Assembly (NCBI GenBank): GCA_022072615.1
Contig: JAJVHS010000007.1
Coordinates: 1 to 60,691 of the forward strand
Length of the DNA: 60,691 nt
Source: Phycisphaerales bacterium
GTDB taxonomy: Bacteria; Planctomycetota; Phycisphaerae; Phycisphaerales; UBA1924
Direction of reading: 5' to 3'
Shown: positions 52,419-60,691 of the stretch, piece by piece
Layout: each line of letters starts with the position of its first letter
How positions within the stretch are numbered: position 1 is the stretch's first letter
Notes under the pieces: generated by a model
What the model was told of the DNA's origin: nothing
What the model saw: only the letters and a program-made list of their open reading frames with translations
Databases searched by the model: none
Position numbers and translations under genes: made by a program

Positions 52419-53453
52419 TCACCGCTTGCGGTGAATCACGGAGAACACCAGTGCACCCGCAAGCGCGAGCGTTGGGGTCGAAGGAACAGCCGATGCGATA
52501 CGAATTCCTGTGTAGTTGACACTGCCCTTGATCGTCCCCGCCTTCGCATTCCAGATGTACTCTTCAAACTCAAAGGGCTGCTGCCCGGCCCACGTTCCGT
52601 AGAGGCCGCGCGCCGTAGGGCCCGCGCCTGAGAAGTTTGGCTGCGGAGGGTATCTTTCTTCGTTCCATTCCGCGGTTCCGCCGCTCGAATCAAGCAGGCC
52701 CCAAGGCGACTCGATTTCCTCATAAGCTCCGAGAGGGATGTCGTACGCGTAGGGCTCATGATCCGGCCGGTACCCAGCGCTCGTCGTGCCGGCTCCCGGA
52801 AGCCCCGGGATCCCCGGCTCGTCCGACTTGTTCCGCGCCAGCCACCACCCGCCCTGCCCTTCGCCGAAGCGATTGGGATCGTACTGGAACGACTTGAGCT
52901 GCTCGTCGAGGGTCGGGATCCAGTACTGCGCCCCCGGCAGGTGCGTCGCGCCATCCGTAAAGACATTCGTGTTGCCTACAAAGCCCCACGTCGTGCTGTC
53001 GTAGGCGCCTGTCACCAGCGACACCAGGTCGCCCTGCTTGCCGTTGTGCAGCCAGTTGCAGTAGAGCGCTGACATCCGCCATGTGATCCCGCCGACCGGA
53101 AGCTGCGACGCGGACGGAACGTCGTCGCGGAGCACGTACGACGACCCTACCTTGACGGCCCCCCAGAAATCCGGCGATGTCTTGTCCCAGTACGGGTGCG
53201 GACTAGAGACCGTGGAGAACGCGTTCAGGAACTCCATCCACTGGCCGGTCGTGACCTCGAGGCGGCTCATCCGGTACGCGTAGTTCACGCTCCCGCGGCC
53301 GTTCACGAACTGGTAGTCGTTCGACGAATTCTGAATGGGCGCGTTCCCCAAAGCGCCGATCGTCGAGAACGAAAAGTCATAGTCGGGCGGCGTTTGTGCT
53401 GTGGCCACGCCCGGAGTGACGAGAAGCGCGAAGGCGACCATGTAAACTCGCAT
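52419..53453 (-). CDS. FGE-sulfatase-like secreted protein with PEP-CTERM-type tail
   Basis: 344 residues from MRVYMVAFALL, signal peptide to about GVATAQ. A formylglycine-generating-enzyme/SUMF1-like fold: YRMSRLEVTTGQWMEFLNA, GGITWRMSALYCNWLH, LPGAQYWIPTLDEQLKS, SGGTAEWNE and NYTGIRIAS. The active-site Cys pair of true FGE is not visible, so it is probably a binding relative. The tail PSTPTLALAGALVFSVIHRKR is a one-helix-plus-basic sorting signal in the TLAL variant; no exosortase gene is in the window. TATATT ends seven bases before the ATG. Confidence 0.85.
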   Translation of the reverse strand: MRVYMVAFALLVTPGVATAQTPPDYDFSFSTIGALGNAPIQNSSNDYQFVNGRGSVNYAYRMSRLEVTTGQWMEFLNAFSTVSSPHPYWDKTSPDFWGAVKVGSSYVLRDDVPSASQLPVGGITWRMSALYCNWLHNGKQGDLVSLVTGAYDSTTWGFVGNTNVFTDGATHLPGAQYWIPTLDEQLKSFQYDPNRFGEGQGGWWLARNKSDEPGIPGLPGAGTTSAGYRPDHEPYAYDIPLGAYEEIESPWGLLDSSGGTAEWNEERYPPQPNFSGAGPTARGLYGTWAGQQPFEFEEYIWNAKAGTIKGSVNYTGIRIASAVPSTPTLALAGALVFSVIHRKR

Positions 53454-53460
53454 GCACGCC

Positions 53461-53466
53461 AATATA
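53461..53466 (-). promoter_or_regulatory. -10-like TATATT, leaderless start
   Basis: TATATT, seven bases (GGCGTGC), then ATG on the minus strand. Confidence 0.5.
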
Positions 53467-53613
53467 CGTCTGTTGGCATCAGACGAGTGCAGCGCAAGAC
53501 TTTTTCCGGATCACGATGAGGCGTGAGCCCCAGCGTGTGTTCGAATCAGGATCGCCGCGGGCGCCGGGCGAACCCGGCGCCTCGTACGATCGGACTTTTC
53601 TCATCCGAGAAAC

Positions 53614-54105
53614 TCACGTCTCCGTCAGCCACTCCGGCAGCAGCGTCACGACGCCGGCTTCCCCCACGCACGCGAGCACGGTTTTCCCCACCGCGAGCAC
53701 ATCGCCGGCCCGGGCGCTCGCCGCCATGTTCGCCGCCCGGCCCGAGAGCGACGCCGCCTGCCGCTCGGCGAGCACCACCTCGTACTCGTGCTCGATCTTC
53801 ACGCGGCCCGAGCCCGACACGCGCGTGCGGATCTCCACCACGTCGTCGTACAGCACCGGCCTGCGATACTTCATCTCGAGGCCGACGATCACCAGGAACA
53901 CGCCAGCCGCCTCGAGCTGGGCGTAGCTCACGCCGCTGGTCCGAAGCAGCTCGGTCCGGCCCATCTCCAGCCACGGGATGTACGCCGCATGGTGGGCCAC
54001 CCCCATCGGGTCGCACTCGCAGTAACGCACCCGGACCTGGACGCTCCCCGCAGTGTCGGGACGACGGGCCGGTGCAGGGCTCGATGGACGCTCGGTCGAT
54101 GTCAT
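53614..54105 (-). CDS. Acyl-CoA thioesterase, YbgC/4-hydroxybenzoyl-CoA type
   Basis: 163 residues from the ATG of MTSTERP. Single hotdog fold: VRVRYCECDPMGVAHHAAYI with the catalytic Asp (CDPMGV), WLEMGRTELLRTSGVSY, YRRPVLYDDVVEI and VKIEHEYEVV. It hydrolyses small or aromatic acyl-CoA or ACP thioesters. TACGAT ends five bases before the ATG. Confidence 0.9.
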   Translation of the reverse strand: MTSTERPSSPAPARRPDTAGSVQVRVRYCECDPMGVAHHAAYIPWLEMGRTELLRTSGVSYAQLEAAGVFLVIVGLEMKYRRPVLYDDVVEIRTRVSGSGRVKIEHEYEVVLAERQAASLSGRAANMAASARAGDVLAVGKTVLACVGEAGVVTLLPEWLTET

Positions 54106-54110
54106 CCGGC

Positions 54111-54116
54111 ATCGTA
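54111..54116 (-). promoter_or_regulatory. -10-like TACGAT, leaderless thioesterase
   Basis: TACGAT, five bases (GCCGG), then ATG on the minus strand. Confidence 0.5.
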
Positions 54117-54374
54117 CAACCCCCCACGCCCCCACGAACCCCCACGACCCGCTCTCGAAACGCCGCTCGCCGGACCCGAAGAACGTGCGTCCCGGGCTGC
54201 CGAATTGGCACCCGGGCGTCCGCTCATTAAGCCGCCGACATGCGCCTCATGCACCGGCCGCCCCGTCCAGACCCCGGCTGGGTGGCGGGAATCATGAATG
54301 ATCCGTGATTCGCCAAGGCGTGCTGGGAAACCGGTCGGCCCGGACGCTGGCATTCGGCTTGCCGATCGTCTTTC

Positions 54375-54875
54375 GTGCGCGAGGTCCGCGTCAATCCTCC
54401 TTCCACCGAGCCGTCCGATGGGCGGCTGAACCTGCTCATTTCGTGCGCGGGGTGGCAGGCCGACCCGTGGGTGGATCGCCTGCCCCGGCTGCTCGAGCCC
54501 ATGGGGATCCAGTCTGTTCGGGCTCGGTCAGGGCGGCAGGCGGCGGAGGTCATCAAGTCGACGCCGATCCACATCGCCATCGTCGACTTGGGCCTTCCCT
54601 TGGATGACGCCCGCGCGCCGGACGAGATGGATTCCGAGGGCGGGCCGCGGCTGTTGGAAATTCTCTCCCGCCTCGCCGAGCCGCCGCCGACCGTGGTGGT
54701 GAAGCCCGCTCGGACGCACCGCGACGACTGCCGCAACCTGTCGGCGGCGCTGCGGCTGGGGGCGTTCGCGGTGCTCGATCGCCCGCGCGGCGATACCGAC
54801 TTTGAACTGATGCTCGAGGTGCTTCGTCGCTGCCTCACCCGGTTCTACAACGGGAGGTGGCCCGGGGTGTGCTGA
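54375..54875 (+). CDS. Receiver-like protein lacking full phosphorylation site
   Basis: 166 residues from a GTG (MREVRVNPPSTEP). It has a response-regulator outline: strand LLISCAGWQ, helix LPRLLEPMG, strand IAIVDLGLPLD (candidate phospho-Asp), THRDDCRNLSAALRLGAFAV and a short C-terminal helix pair. The acidic pair at the end of strand 1 is replaced by Ser-Cys, and the Lys of strand 5 is not clear (LDRPRG), so it may be a pseudo-receiver. No kinase nearby. It sits just upstream of groES. Confidence 0.6.
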   Translation: MREVRVNPPSTEPSDGRLNLLISCAGWQADPWVDRLPRLLEPMGIQSVRARSGRQAAEVIKSTPIHIAIVDLGLPLDDARAPDEMDSEGGPRLLEILSRLAEPPPTVVVKPARTHRDDCRNLSAALRLGAFAVLDRPRGDTDFELMLEVLRRCLTRFYNGRWPGVC

Positions 54876-54914
54876 TCGCGCCCCGCGTTTCGTTTCTGTC
54901 CGCTGTCTGCTTCT

Positions 54915-54942
54915 TATCACCGTTCACTGATCACTGATTTCT
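54915..54942. repeat. Heptamer run TATCACC-GTTCACT-GATCACT-GATTTCT
   Basis: Same heptamer family as the array at 25125, here in the short leader of groES. No CIRCE operator is visible in this leader. Confidence 0.6.
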
Positions 54943-54960
54943 TCACCGGAGATTCTCGCT

Positions 54961-55278
54961 ATGGCCAAGGGTTCGAAATCAAGCGCGTCCATCCGTCCCC
55001 TCCACGACAAGATCATCGTCCGCCGCGACGAGGCCCAGACCAAGACCTCGTCGGGCATCTTCCTGCCCGAGACCGGCAAGGAGCGGCCCAAGTCCGGCGT
55101 CGTCGAGGCGGTCGGCACCGGCGCGCTGAACACCGACACCGGCGAGCGGATCCCCCTCACCGTCAAGAAGGGCGACAAGGTCATCTTCACCAGCTACGCC
55201 GGCACCGAGGTCAAGCTCGACGGCGACGAGCTGCTCATCATGTCCGAGGATGACATCCTCGCGGTGATCGACGAGTGA
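54961..55278 (+). CDS. groES: Co-chaperonin GroES
   Basis: 105 residues. SIRPLHDKIIVRRDEAQTKT, the mobile-loop region SSGIFLPETGKERPKSGVV, GTEVKLDGDELLIM and SEDDILAVIDE are standard. It caps GroEL. CGGAG precedes the ATG by nine bases. groEL lies about 440 bases downstream with a small gene in between, instead of directly next. Confidence 0.96.
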   Translation: MAKGSKSSASIRPLHDKIIVRRDEAQTKTSSGIFLPETGKERPKSGVVEAVGTGALNTDTGERIPLTVKKGDKVIFTSYAGTEVKLDGDELLIMSEDDILAVIDE

Positions 55279-55284
55279 ACCAGA

Positions 55285-55312
55285 GGCATCGGGCATCAGG
55301 CACCAGGCATCA
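55285..55312. repeat. Four tandem heptamers GGCAYCR
   Basis: GGCATCG, GGCATCA, GGCACCA, GGCATCA without gaps, directly after groES. Same family as 23397. Confidence 0.75.
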
Positions 55313-55371
55313 GTTGCCGAAGCCGACGGTGAGCCCGACGCCTGTCGCCTGATTGCCGGCTCGACTTCATC

Positions 55372-55602
55372 ATGACACCTGATCAACTCAGAACCGCCCT
55401 CCGCGAGCTCAACGGCGAGCGTGACCTCACGCTCGCGTTCCTGGGAATGAACGAGCACCTGCACATCCCCAAGGCCATGCTCATCCCCGACGAGCCGGAT
55501 CACCTCGTGAAGGTCACCGACGGGACGAGCGTGTTCATCATGGAGGCCGAGCGGGTGGTGTGGTTCAAGATCGGGCTCGTCCACGCGAAGGTCAAGCACT
55601 GA
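55372..55602 (+). CDS. Small unknown protein between groES and groEL
   Basis: 76 residues. N-terminal amphipathic helix ([18 protein letters not shown]), then mixed beta strands [25 protein letters not shown] and [15 protein letters not shown]. No ribosome site is clear. The codon use is like the neighbours. It may be a Sm-like or small beta-sheet protein; I do not recognise the family. Its place inside the groESL locus suggests co-transcription. Confidence 0.6.
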   Translation: MTPDQLRTALRELNGERDLTLAFLGMNEHLHIPKAMLIPDEPDHLVKVTDGTSVFIMEAERVVWFKIGLVHAKVKH

Positions 55603-55716
55603 AACACCGCCCGGTGGCTGGGTGGCCACGGAAGCGGCATCGTCCTTTCACCTGTCTGAGATCGACAATATCCGGCCCTGAGCCGCCAAGGCCCAGAGGC
55701 CCCAAGGGAGAAGTCA

Positions 55717-57357
<1,641 letters not shown>

Positions 57358-57406
57358 TCGATCTTGTCACACCCCTGCATAGGTCTAACGATCTATTCAG
57401 GGATTC

Positions 57407-58510
57407 ATGCAGTCCTCGCTCCCCGTGGAATTGGGTGACACGCTCGTTGTGCTCGGTGCTGGCGCTACGCGAGCCAGCGCTGAGCTGACTCCGCACCATC
57501 CGGAGCATCCAGAGCCGCCACTGGATTCTGATTTTTTTACACAGCTACAGCGAGTCCGCAATCGCAAACATCAAGCATCGATCAAGCTCCTTCTCAAGTA
57601 TTGCTGGAAGGAATTTGGTCCTGCTTGGAATCTCTCGATGGAGAGCTTCTTTAACCACATCTGGTATTCCCAGTGGTTTGTGAACAAGGTAAGAGTTCGC
57701 ACAGGCGCAACGGTGCCGAGTCGCACCTCCGGGGAGTCAATTAAAGTAAAGAAGGACGTGCAGCAGCTATTTCGTGACTGCCTGCTGGCCGTTTTGGAAG
57801 AGTCACTATTTGGCCAGCATTCTCAAGACTGTCTGAAACTACGATGCAAATGGCATGATTTGATAGCCGCTAGTGCCGATGAAAAAGATACATTTGTCTC
57901 GTTCAATTATGACTGTTTGATTGATGCCAGTCTATGTCAACGCAGCGATTATTGGGATCCATTGCACTCCTATGGCTTTCCAGTCGTGGATGACGGTGGG
58001 TGTAAGTATTGGAGGGGTAATGCTAAGCCGAATACGGCGATCAAACTACTTAAACTGCACGGATCGGTGAATTGGCAACAGAAGGGGAATGCCATTAAGC
58101 TTTTGCAAAGGCCCTATACCACGCAAAAGGGGTCCCGGAGATTCGTAATCATTCCTCCCGTAGTGGCGAAAGAAACCGCGCTAGCGTCCGCCCCGATTTT
58201 CGAGCGAATATGGCAAATCGCGTACAAACGGATGTGCTACGCTCGATCGGTCATCATTTGTGGTTACTCACTACCCCCGGCCGATGCGCTAGCCAATGCT
58301 CTGTTTACGGCCCGCGCACATGGATTCAACGGTCAGCCGTCAAAGGCCTTGGAGTACTTAATAATTGCGAATCCAATAAAAGATGTGCGACATCGCTTGA
58401 TTCGTACATTTCGGCGTTCGATCGATAGTGAAACTCGTGTATTGGTATTTGATGGTATGAAAGAAATGTGTCAACATTGTTTTCGGGCTGATGGTACAGG
58501 GAGACCATAA
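57407..58510 (+). CDS. SIR2-like protein (candidate NAD-degrading defence effector)
   Basis: 367 residues. The N-terminus has VVLGAGATRASAEL (GAG at 17-19, replacing GAGxS of SIR2); later come VSFNYDCLIDAS (Asn 167, Asp 169), LKLHGSVNW (His 218), IIPPVVAKE and IICGYSLPPADA. This order of FNYD, KLHGS and GYSLP is that of the SIR2_2-like family, whose members in defence systems such as ThsA and DSR degrade NAD. The gene is clearly AT-richer than its neighbours and uses codons unlike them, so acquisition is likely. It is directly downstream of groEL and no partner such as an argonaute, HerA or TIR gene follows. CAGGGA precedes the ATG. Confidence 0.8.
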   Translation: MQSSLPVELGDTLVVLGAGATRASAELTPHHPEHPEPPLDSDFFTQLQRVRNRKHQASIKLLLKYCWKEFGPAWNLSMESFFNHIWYSQWFVNKVRVRTGATVPSRTSGESIKVKKDVQQLFRDCLLAVLEESLFGQHSQDCLKLRCKWHDLIAASADEKDTFVSFNYDCLIDASLCQRSDYWDPLHSYGFPVVDDGGCKYWRGNAKPNTAIKLLKLHGSVNWQQKGNAIKLLQRPYTTQKGSRRFVIIPPVVAKETALASAPIFERIWQIAYKRMCYARSVIICGYSLPPADALANALFTARAHGFNGQPSKALEYLIIANPIKDVRHRLIRTFRRSIDSETRVLVFDGMKEMCQHCFRADGTGRP

Positions 58511-59117
58511 CCCGACGTGTTACTGACTTTAGCTTGGAGGTACGCGGTTTCTTGGCTCTTGCCTGAGCGCGGAATTGCAGAGAGGCGAACAGCCCCTCTA
58601 CACGAGCGGGTGGTCGATATTCAATTTGTGACCGACACCCGTGTACCTCTTTGAGGTGTCCATGGTAGAGGGCGGGGTTACGGGGTTTCGAACATTCGTT
58701 CAAGCCTCGGCTATCTACAGCCAGTCCTTCGGGGTGTGAGATACGAGGTCTTGAGTTGGCCGCGCTTAGGAACATGCAGCCAGACCGTTATGGAGAGCCT
58801 ACGACGTTGGAGGATCAGGTGCATGCGGCTCACGCTCGGGCTACGTGCATGTGACCGCTAGCGTGACGAGCTCGCGCTGCCGTTTGGTAGTGCCGCGCTG
58901 TTGCCGTGACGATTCCGAACGGTGGTCAGTGCTCGGTGGTCATACGGCCGCACGGCGGATGAACCGCTCCCGATCGGTTTCCGAAGGTGATGACGGGGAG
59001 CGAAAAGCGCGAAACTGCTCGTGGGTTTCCGCGTAGAAACCACGCGCGGGGGTTGGTTCGAGCGGAGCGAGCCGCGTGGGCACACGACGACCCATCCCTT
59101 GCGATTGGAGCTCACAC
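58511..59117. other. Non-coding region after the SIR2-like gene
   Basis: About 600 bases of mixed composition. No frame with family character on either strand; GGTTTC-CGCGTA-GAAACC is a small inverted repeat at 59029-59046. It may be decayed acquired DNA. Confidence 0.45.
58828..58844 (+). repeat. Direct repeat GCTCACGCTCGGGCTAC, copy 1
   Basis: Identical 17 bases recur at 59411, followed in both by xTGxATG. The two copies bracket the 46-residue gene. Confidence 0.6.
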
Positions 59118-59258
59118 GTGAGCGGTCCGACCAACAGCGGGAATCAGGGTGGAAATCAGGGTGGCAACAAGGGAGGCAATCCAAAGCCGCCCAACGCTCC
59201 GGCGACCACGGGCAACCCATCGGGAGGCGGCCGCGGCAACAACCCGCCCAAGAAGTAA
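59118..59258 (+). CDS. 46-residue Gly/Asn/Pro-rich peptide
   Basis: From a GTG with GGAG eight bases upstream. The sequence is SGPTNSGNQGGNQGGNKGGN with GGN repeated, then PKPPNAPATTGNPSGGG and a basic end NNPPKK. Two hairpins follow the stop. It could be a small structural or disordered protein; no family recognised. Confidence 0.5.
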   Translation: MSGPTNSGNQGGNQGGNKGGNPKPPNAPATTGNPSGGGRGNNPPKK

Positions 59259-59293
59259 GCGGCATCGAAGCCCTGAGAGACATCTCAACATTC

Positions 59294-59343
59294 CACTGAG
59301 CGCGTCTCAGTGATGAAGCAGGGCCGCACCAACGGCCCTGCTT
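59294..59343 (+). terminator. Two tandem hairpins after the Gly-rich gene
   Basis: CACTGAG-CGCGT-CTCAGTG at 59294-59312, then AAGCAGGGCCG-CACCAA-CGGCCCTGCTT at 59316-59343, an 11-bp perfect stem. The second ends in TT only. Confidence 0.65.
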
Positions 59344-59410
59344 ACGTTGGCGGCGGGTGGATGGGCGAAAGCGCTCGAAATCAAGGAGTATTCGCGAGCG
59401 TCAAGCCCTC

Positions 59411-59427
59411 GCTCACGCTCGGGCTAC
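59411..59427 (+). repeat. Direct repeat GCTCACGCTCGGGCTAC, copy 2
   Basis: Copy 1 at 58828. Confidence 0.6.
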
Positions 59428-59450
59428 CTGTATGAGTCGCACGGGTTCGG

Positions 59451-59473
59451 CACTGGCGGGCAAGCCACCAGTG
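59451..59473. repeat. Palindromic element, second copy
   Basis: CACTGGCGG-GCAAG-CCACCAGTG, one mismatch to a perfect palindrome, followed by GCCGCCAGTC. Same design as 51775. Confidence 0.7.
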
Positions 59474-59547
59474 GCCGCCAGTCGCACGGCGCGGGGTCGC
59501 GCGTCAGCGCCCGACAGATCCGCCCGCGATCGCGCCACCGCCGACGA

Positions 59548-60294
59548 TCACCTCCGCCCGCGTCTTCCCAGCGCCAGCCCGGCGAGCGCGAGCGTCCACG
59601 GCGCGGGGATGACGTAGAGCGACCCGTCATCGAAGCTCAACTGCCCGGCGCTCCCGTCGGCGATCTCAAAGGCGAAGACCAGCGGCATGCCGATCGCCGA
59701 TCCGGCCCCGGGCGTGTCGAACTCAAGCCCCACCCGCGTCCACTGGTTCTCGACCAGCGCCTCGTCGGGGATGAAGGCGGTCCAGTCCGCCGTGCCGAAT
59801 GTCCGCTCGGCGAGCACGATGCTCCCGGGCGTCAGCTCGTTGGCGGCATCAAGGCCCCCTGCGATGAGCATGAGGCGGCCGGCCTTCATCCCTCCAGCGG
59901 CGTAGACGAATAGCTCAGCCTGGCAGGTCTTGGAGGCCTCGACCGCGCCGGCCGTCTGGTGAACCATCCGCTCCCAGCGGTTGATGAACAGCGCGCGCTC
60001 GCCCGCGTACCGCTCGGCCCGGGTCGGGCCGATGTCCGTGTGCACGTTCGGCGGATCGCGATCGAGGTCGAGTCCGTAGCTCCACGCGACGATTCCGGAG
60101 ACGGAATCCAGGTACGCCGGGCCGGCGGGATCGGTGGTCGTCCACTTGCTGGATCCCTCGTCGACGTCCGACTGACCATCTCCCAGGATGGGCGCGGCTT
60201 CAAAGTCCCCGTTCACGAGAAGGTTCACGGCCGCCTGCGCAGCGCAGGCCAGCGACAGGGCCGACACGCCCGCCACGATCTGAATGGCGCTCAT
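59548..60294 (-). CDS. PEP-CTERM-type secreted protein
   Basis: 248 residues from the ATG of MSAIQIVAGVSAL, with GGAG upstream. Signal peptide to about CAAQAAV. The body looks like a lectin-type beta sandwich (NLLVNGDFEAAP near the start, then about 180 residues of beta strands with LMLIAGGLDAA). The end is IPAPWTLALAGLALGRRGRR, a TLAL-type sorting tail: one helix and an Arg cluster. Longer frames upstream have no support. Confidence 0.85.
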   Translation of the reverse strand: MSAIQIVAGVSALSLACAAQAAVNLLVNGDFEAAPILGDGQSDVDEGSSKWTTTDPAGPAYLDSVSGIVAWSYGLDLDRDPPNVHTDIGPTRAERYAGERALFINRWERMVHQTAGAVEASKTCQAELFVYAAGGMKAGRLMLIAGGLDAANELTPGSIVLAERTFGTADWTAFIPDEALVENQWTRVGLEFDTPGAGSAIGMPLVFAFEIADGSAGQLSFDDGSLYVIPAPWTLALAGLALGRRGRR

Positions 60295-60661
60295 TGCTCC
60301 GCTCTTCTCCCCCGACACGACAGCCACCCCAACCGGTGGTAAGTCCCCCATCTTGAGCGCTTTCGCAGTGGATACCGGCGTGTTCCGGAAAGTTGCAAAG
60401 AACACCGCACATGGCTTGGCGGCGCATGCCACCGCCGCGCACATGCGAATGCTTCTAAAGAACTTGCCGGCCTGTCGAGGCCCCGATGGGGTGCTCCGGG
60501 GCTTCGTGCGCTCCCGAGCGGGCGGCACGGGACGCGGATCGATCACGGGTCACCGGGCAAAAAAAGGTTCTTCCGGGATCTGCGGGGTAGGTGTCATTTG
60601 AAGAAGGGCAGGCGGTTCCTGCGTAGCTTGGTGTTGACGCATCAAGCACAAGGAGACCGCC
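60295..60661. other. Intergenic region
   Basis: About 370 bases with no supported gene. TAGCTT at 60624-60629 and AAGGAG at 60650-60655 belong to the gene that begins at 60662. Confidence 0.4.
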
Positions 60662-60691
60662 GTGCCCGAGGTCGAGTCTATCGACCGGCTC
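60662..60691 (+). CDS. Start of a CDS, 3' partial
   Basis: A GTG with AAGGAG six bases upstream begins VPEVESIDRL and runs off the window. Too little to name. Confidence 0.45.
   Translation, partial: MPEVESIDRL

Noticed and set aside
54876..54960. CIRCE operator for groES
   Set aside because: No TTAGCACTC-N9-GAGTGCTAA or close variant is visible.
58326..58775. 149-residue minus-strand frame overlapping the SIR2-like gene end
   Set aside because: No ribosome site, no family pattern, and its first half is antisense to coding sequence.

Overview
The window reads as GC-rich chromosomal DNA of a planctomycete, most likely of the Phycisphaerae/Phycisphaerales. The clues are a prepilin-like protein with a C-terminal H-X9-DG type motif, two proteins with the TLAL variant of the PEP-CTERM sorting tail, a dockerin-like Ca-binding tail, a protein with a CPxC...CPEC zinc ribbon at its end, and lipid A synthesis (LpxK). 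No rRNA, tRNA, CRISPR array, transposase or integrase was seen. Most of the window is ordinary housekeeping and envelope genes; the only visibly AT-richer, probably acquired stretch is at 57.4-58.8 kb.

Layout. 0-4 kb: the end of a substrate-binding protein fused to an OmpA-like domain, then a family 2 glycosyltransferase coupled to a BshC-like protein. 4-10.4 kb: a small helix-turn-helix-like protein, RadA, and a giant AsmA/YhdP-like envelope protein. 10.4-17.1 kb, all minus strand: a tRNA-dihydrouridine synthase, a small membrane protein, a large exported repeat protein and a flippase-like membrane protein in one tight run, then a DUF444 protein. 17.4-20.2 kb, plus strand: a DUF1573/rhodanese/DoxX-MauE cassette, then rpsR. 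20.3-25 kb: prfA, coupled membrane proteins, an exported methyltransferase. 25-33.3 kb, minus strand: a MATE exporter, an FAD oxidoreductase, a methyltransferase, gmd, an ALG10-like membrane protein and a prepilin-like protein. 33.4-41 kb: secreted and surface proteins (beta-propeller, repeat-rich DUF4142 lipoprotein, beta-helix, dockerin-bearing protein). 41-50.8 kb: CBS protein, degenerate ketosynthase with a lipoprotein phosphodiesterase, a nitrilase/maf divergent pair, maf-lpxK operon, trmD-rplS, YeiH-like transporter. 50.8-60.7 kb: a class V aminotransferase, PEP-CTERM proteins, a thioesterase, groES-groEL and a SIR2-like gene.

Two patterns cut across the genes. First, at least thirteen genes on both strands have a TANNNT hexamer ending 5-7 bases before the start codon and no Shine-Dalgarno sequence, which is what leaderless transcripts look like; other genes have good GGAG sites. 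Second, intergenic regions carry short heptamer arrays (AGTGAAC-like and GGCATCA-like) and a 9-5-9 palindrome that also sits inside an aminotransferase gene. The best single-gene leads are the SIR2-like gene behind groEL, a ketosynthase whose active-site Cys and second His are replaced, and a lipoprotein built of two unrelated repeat families.
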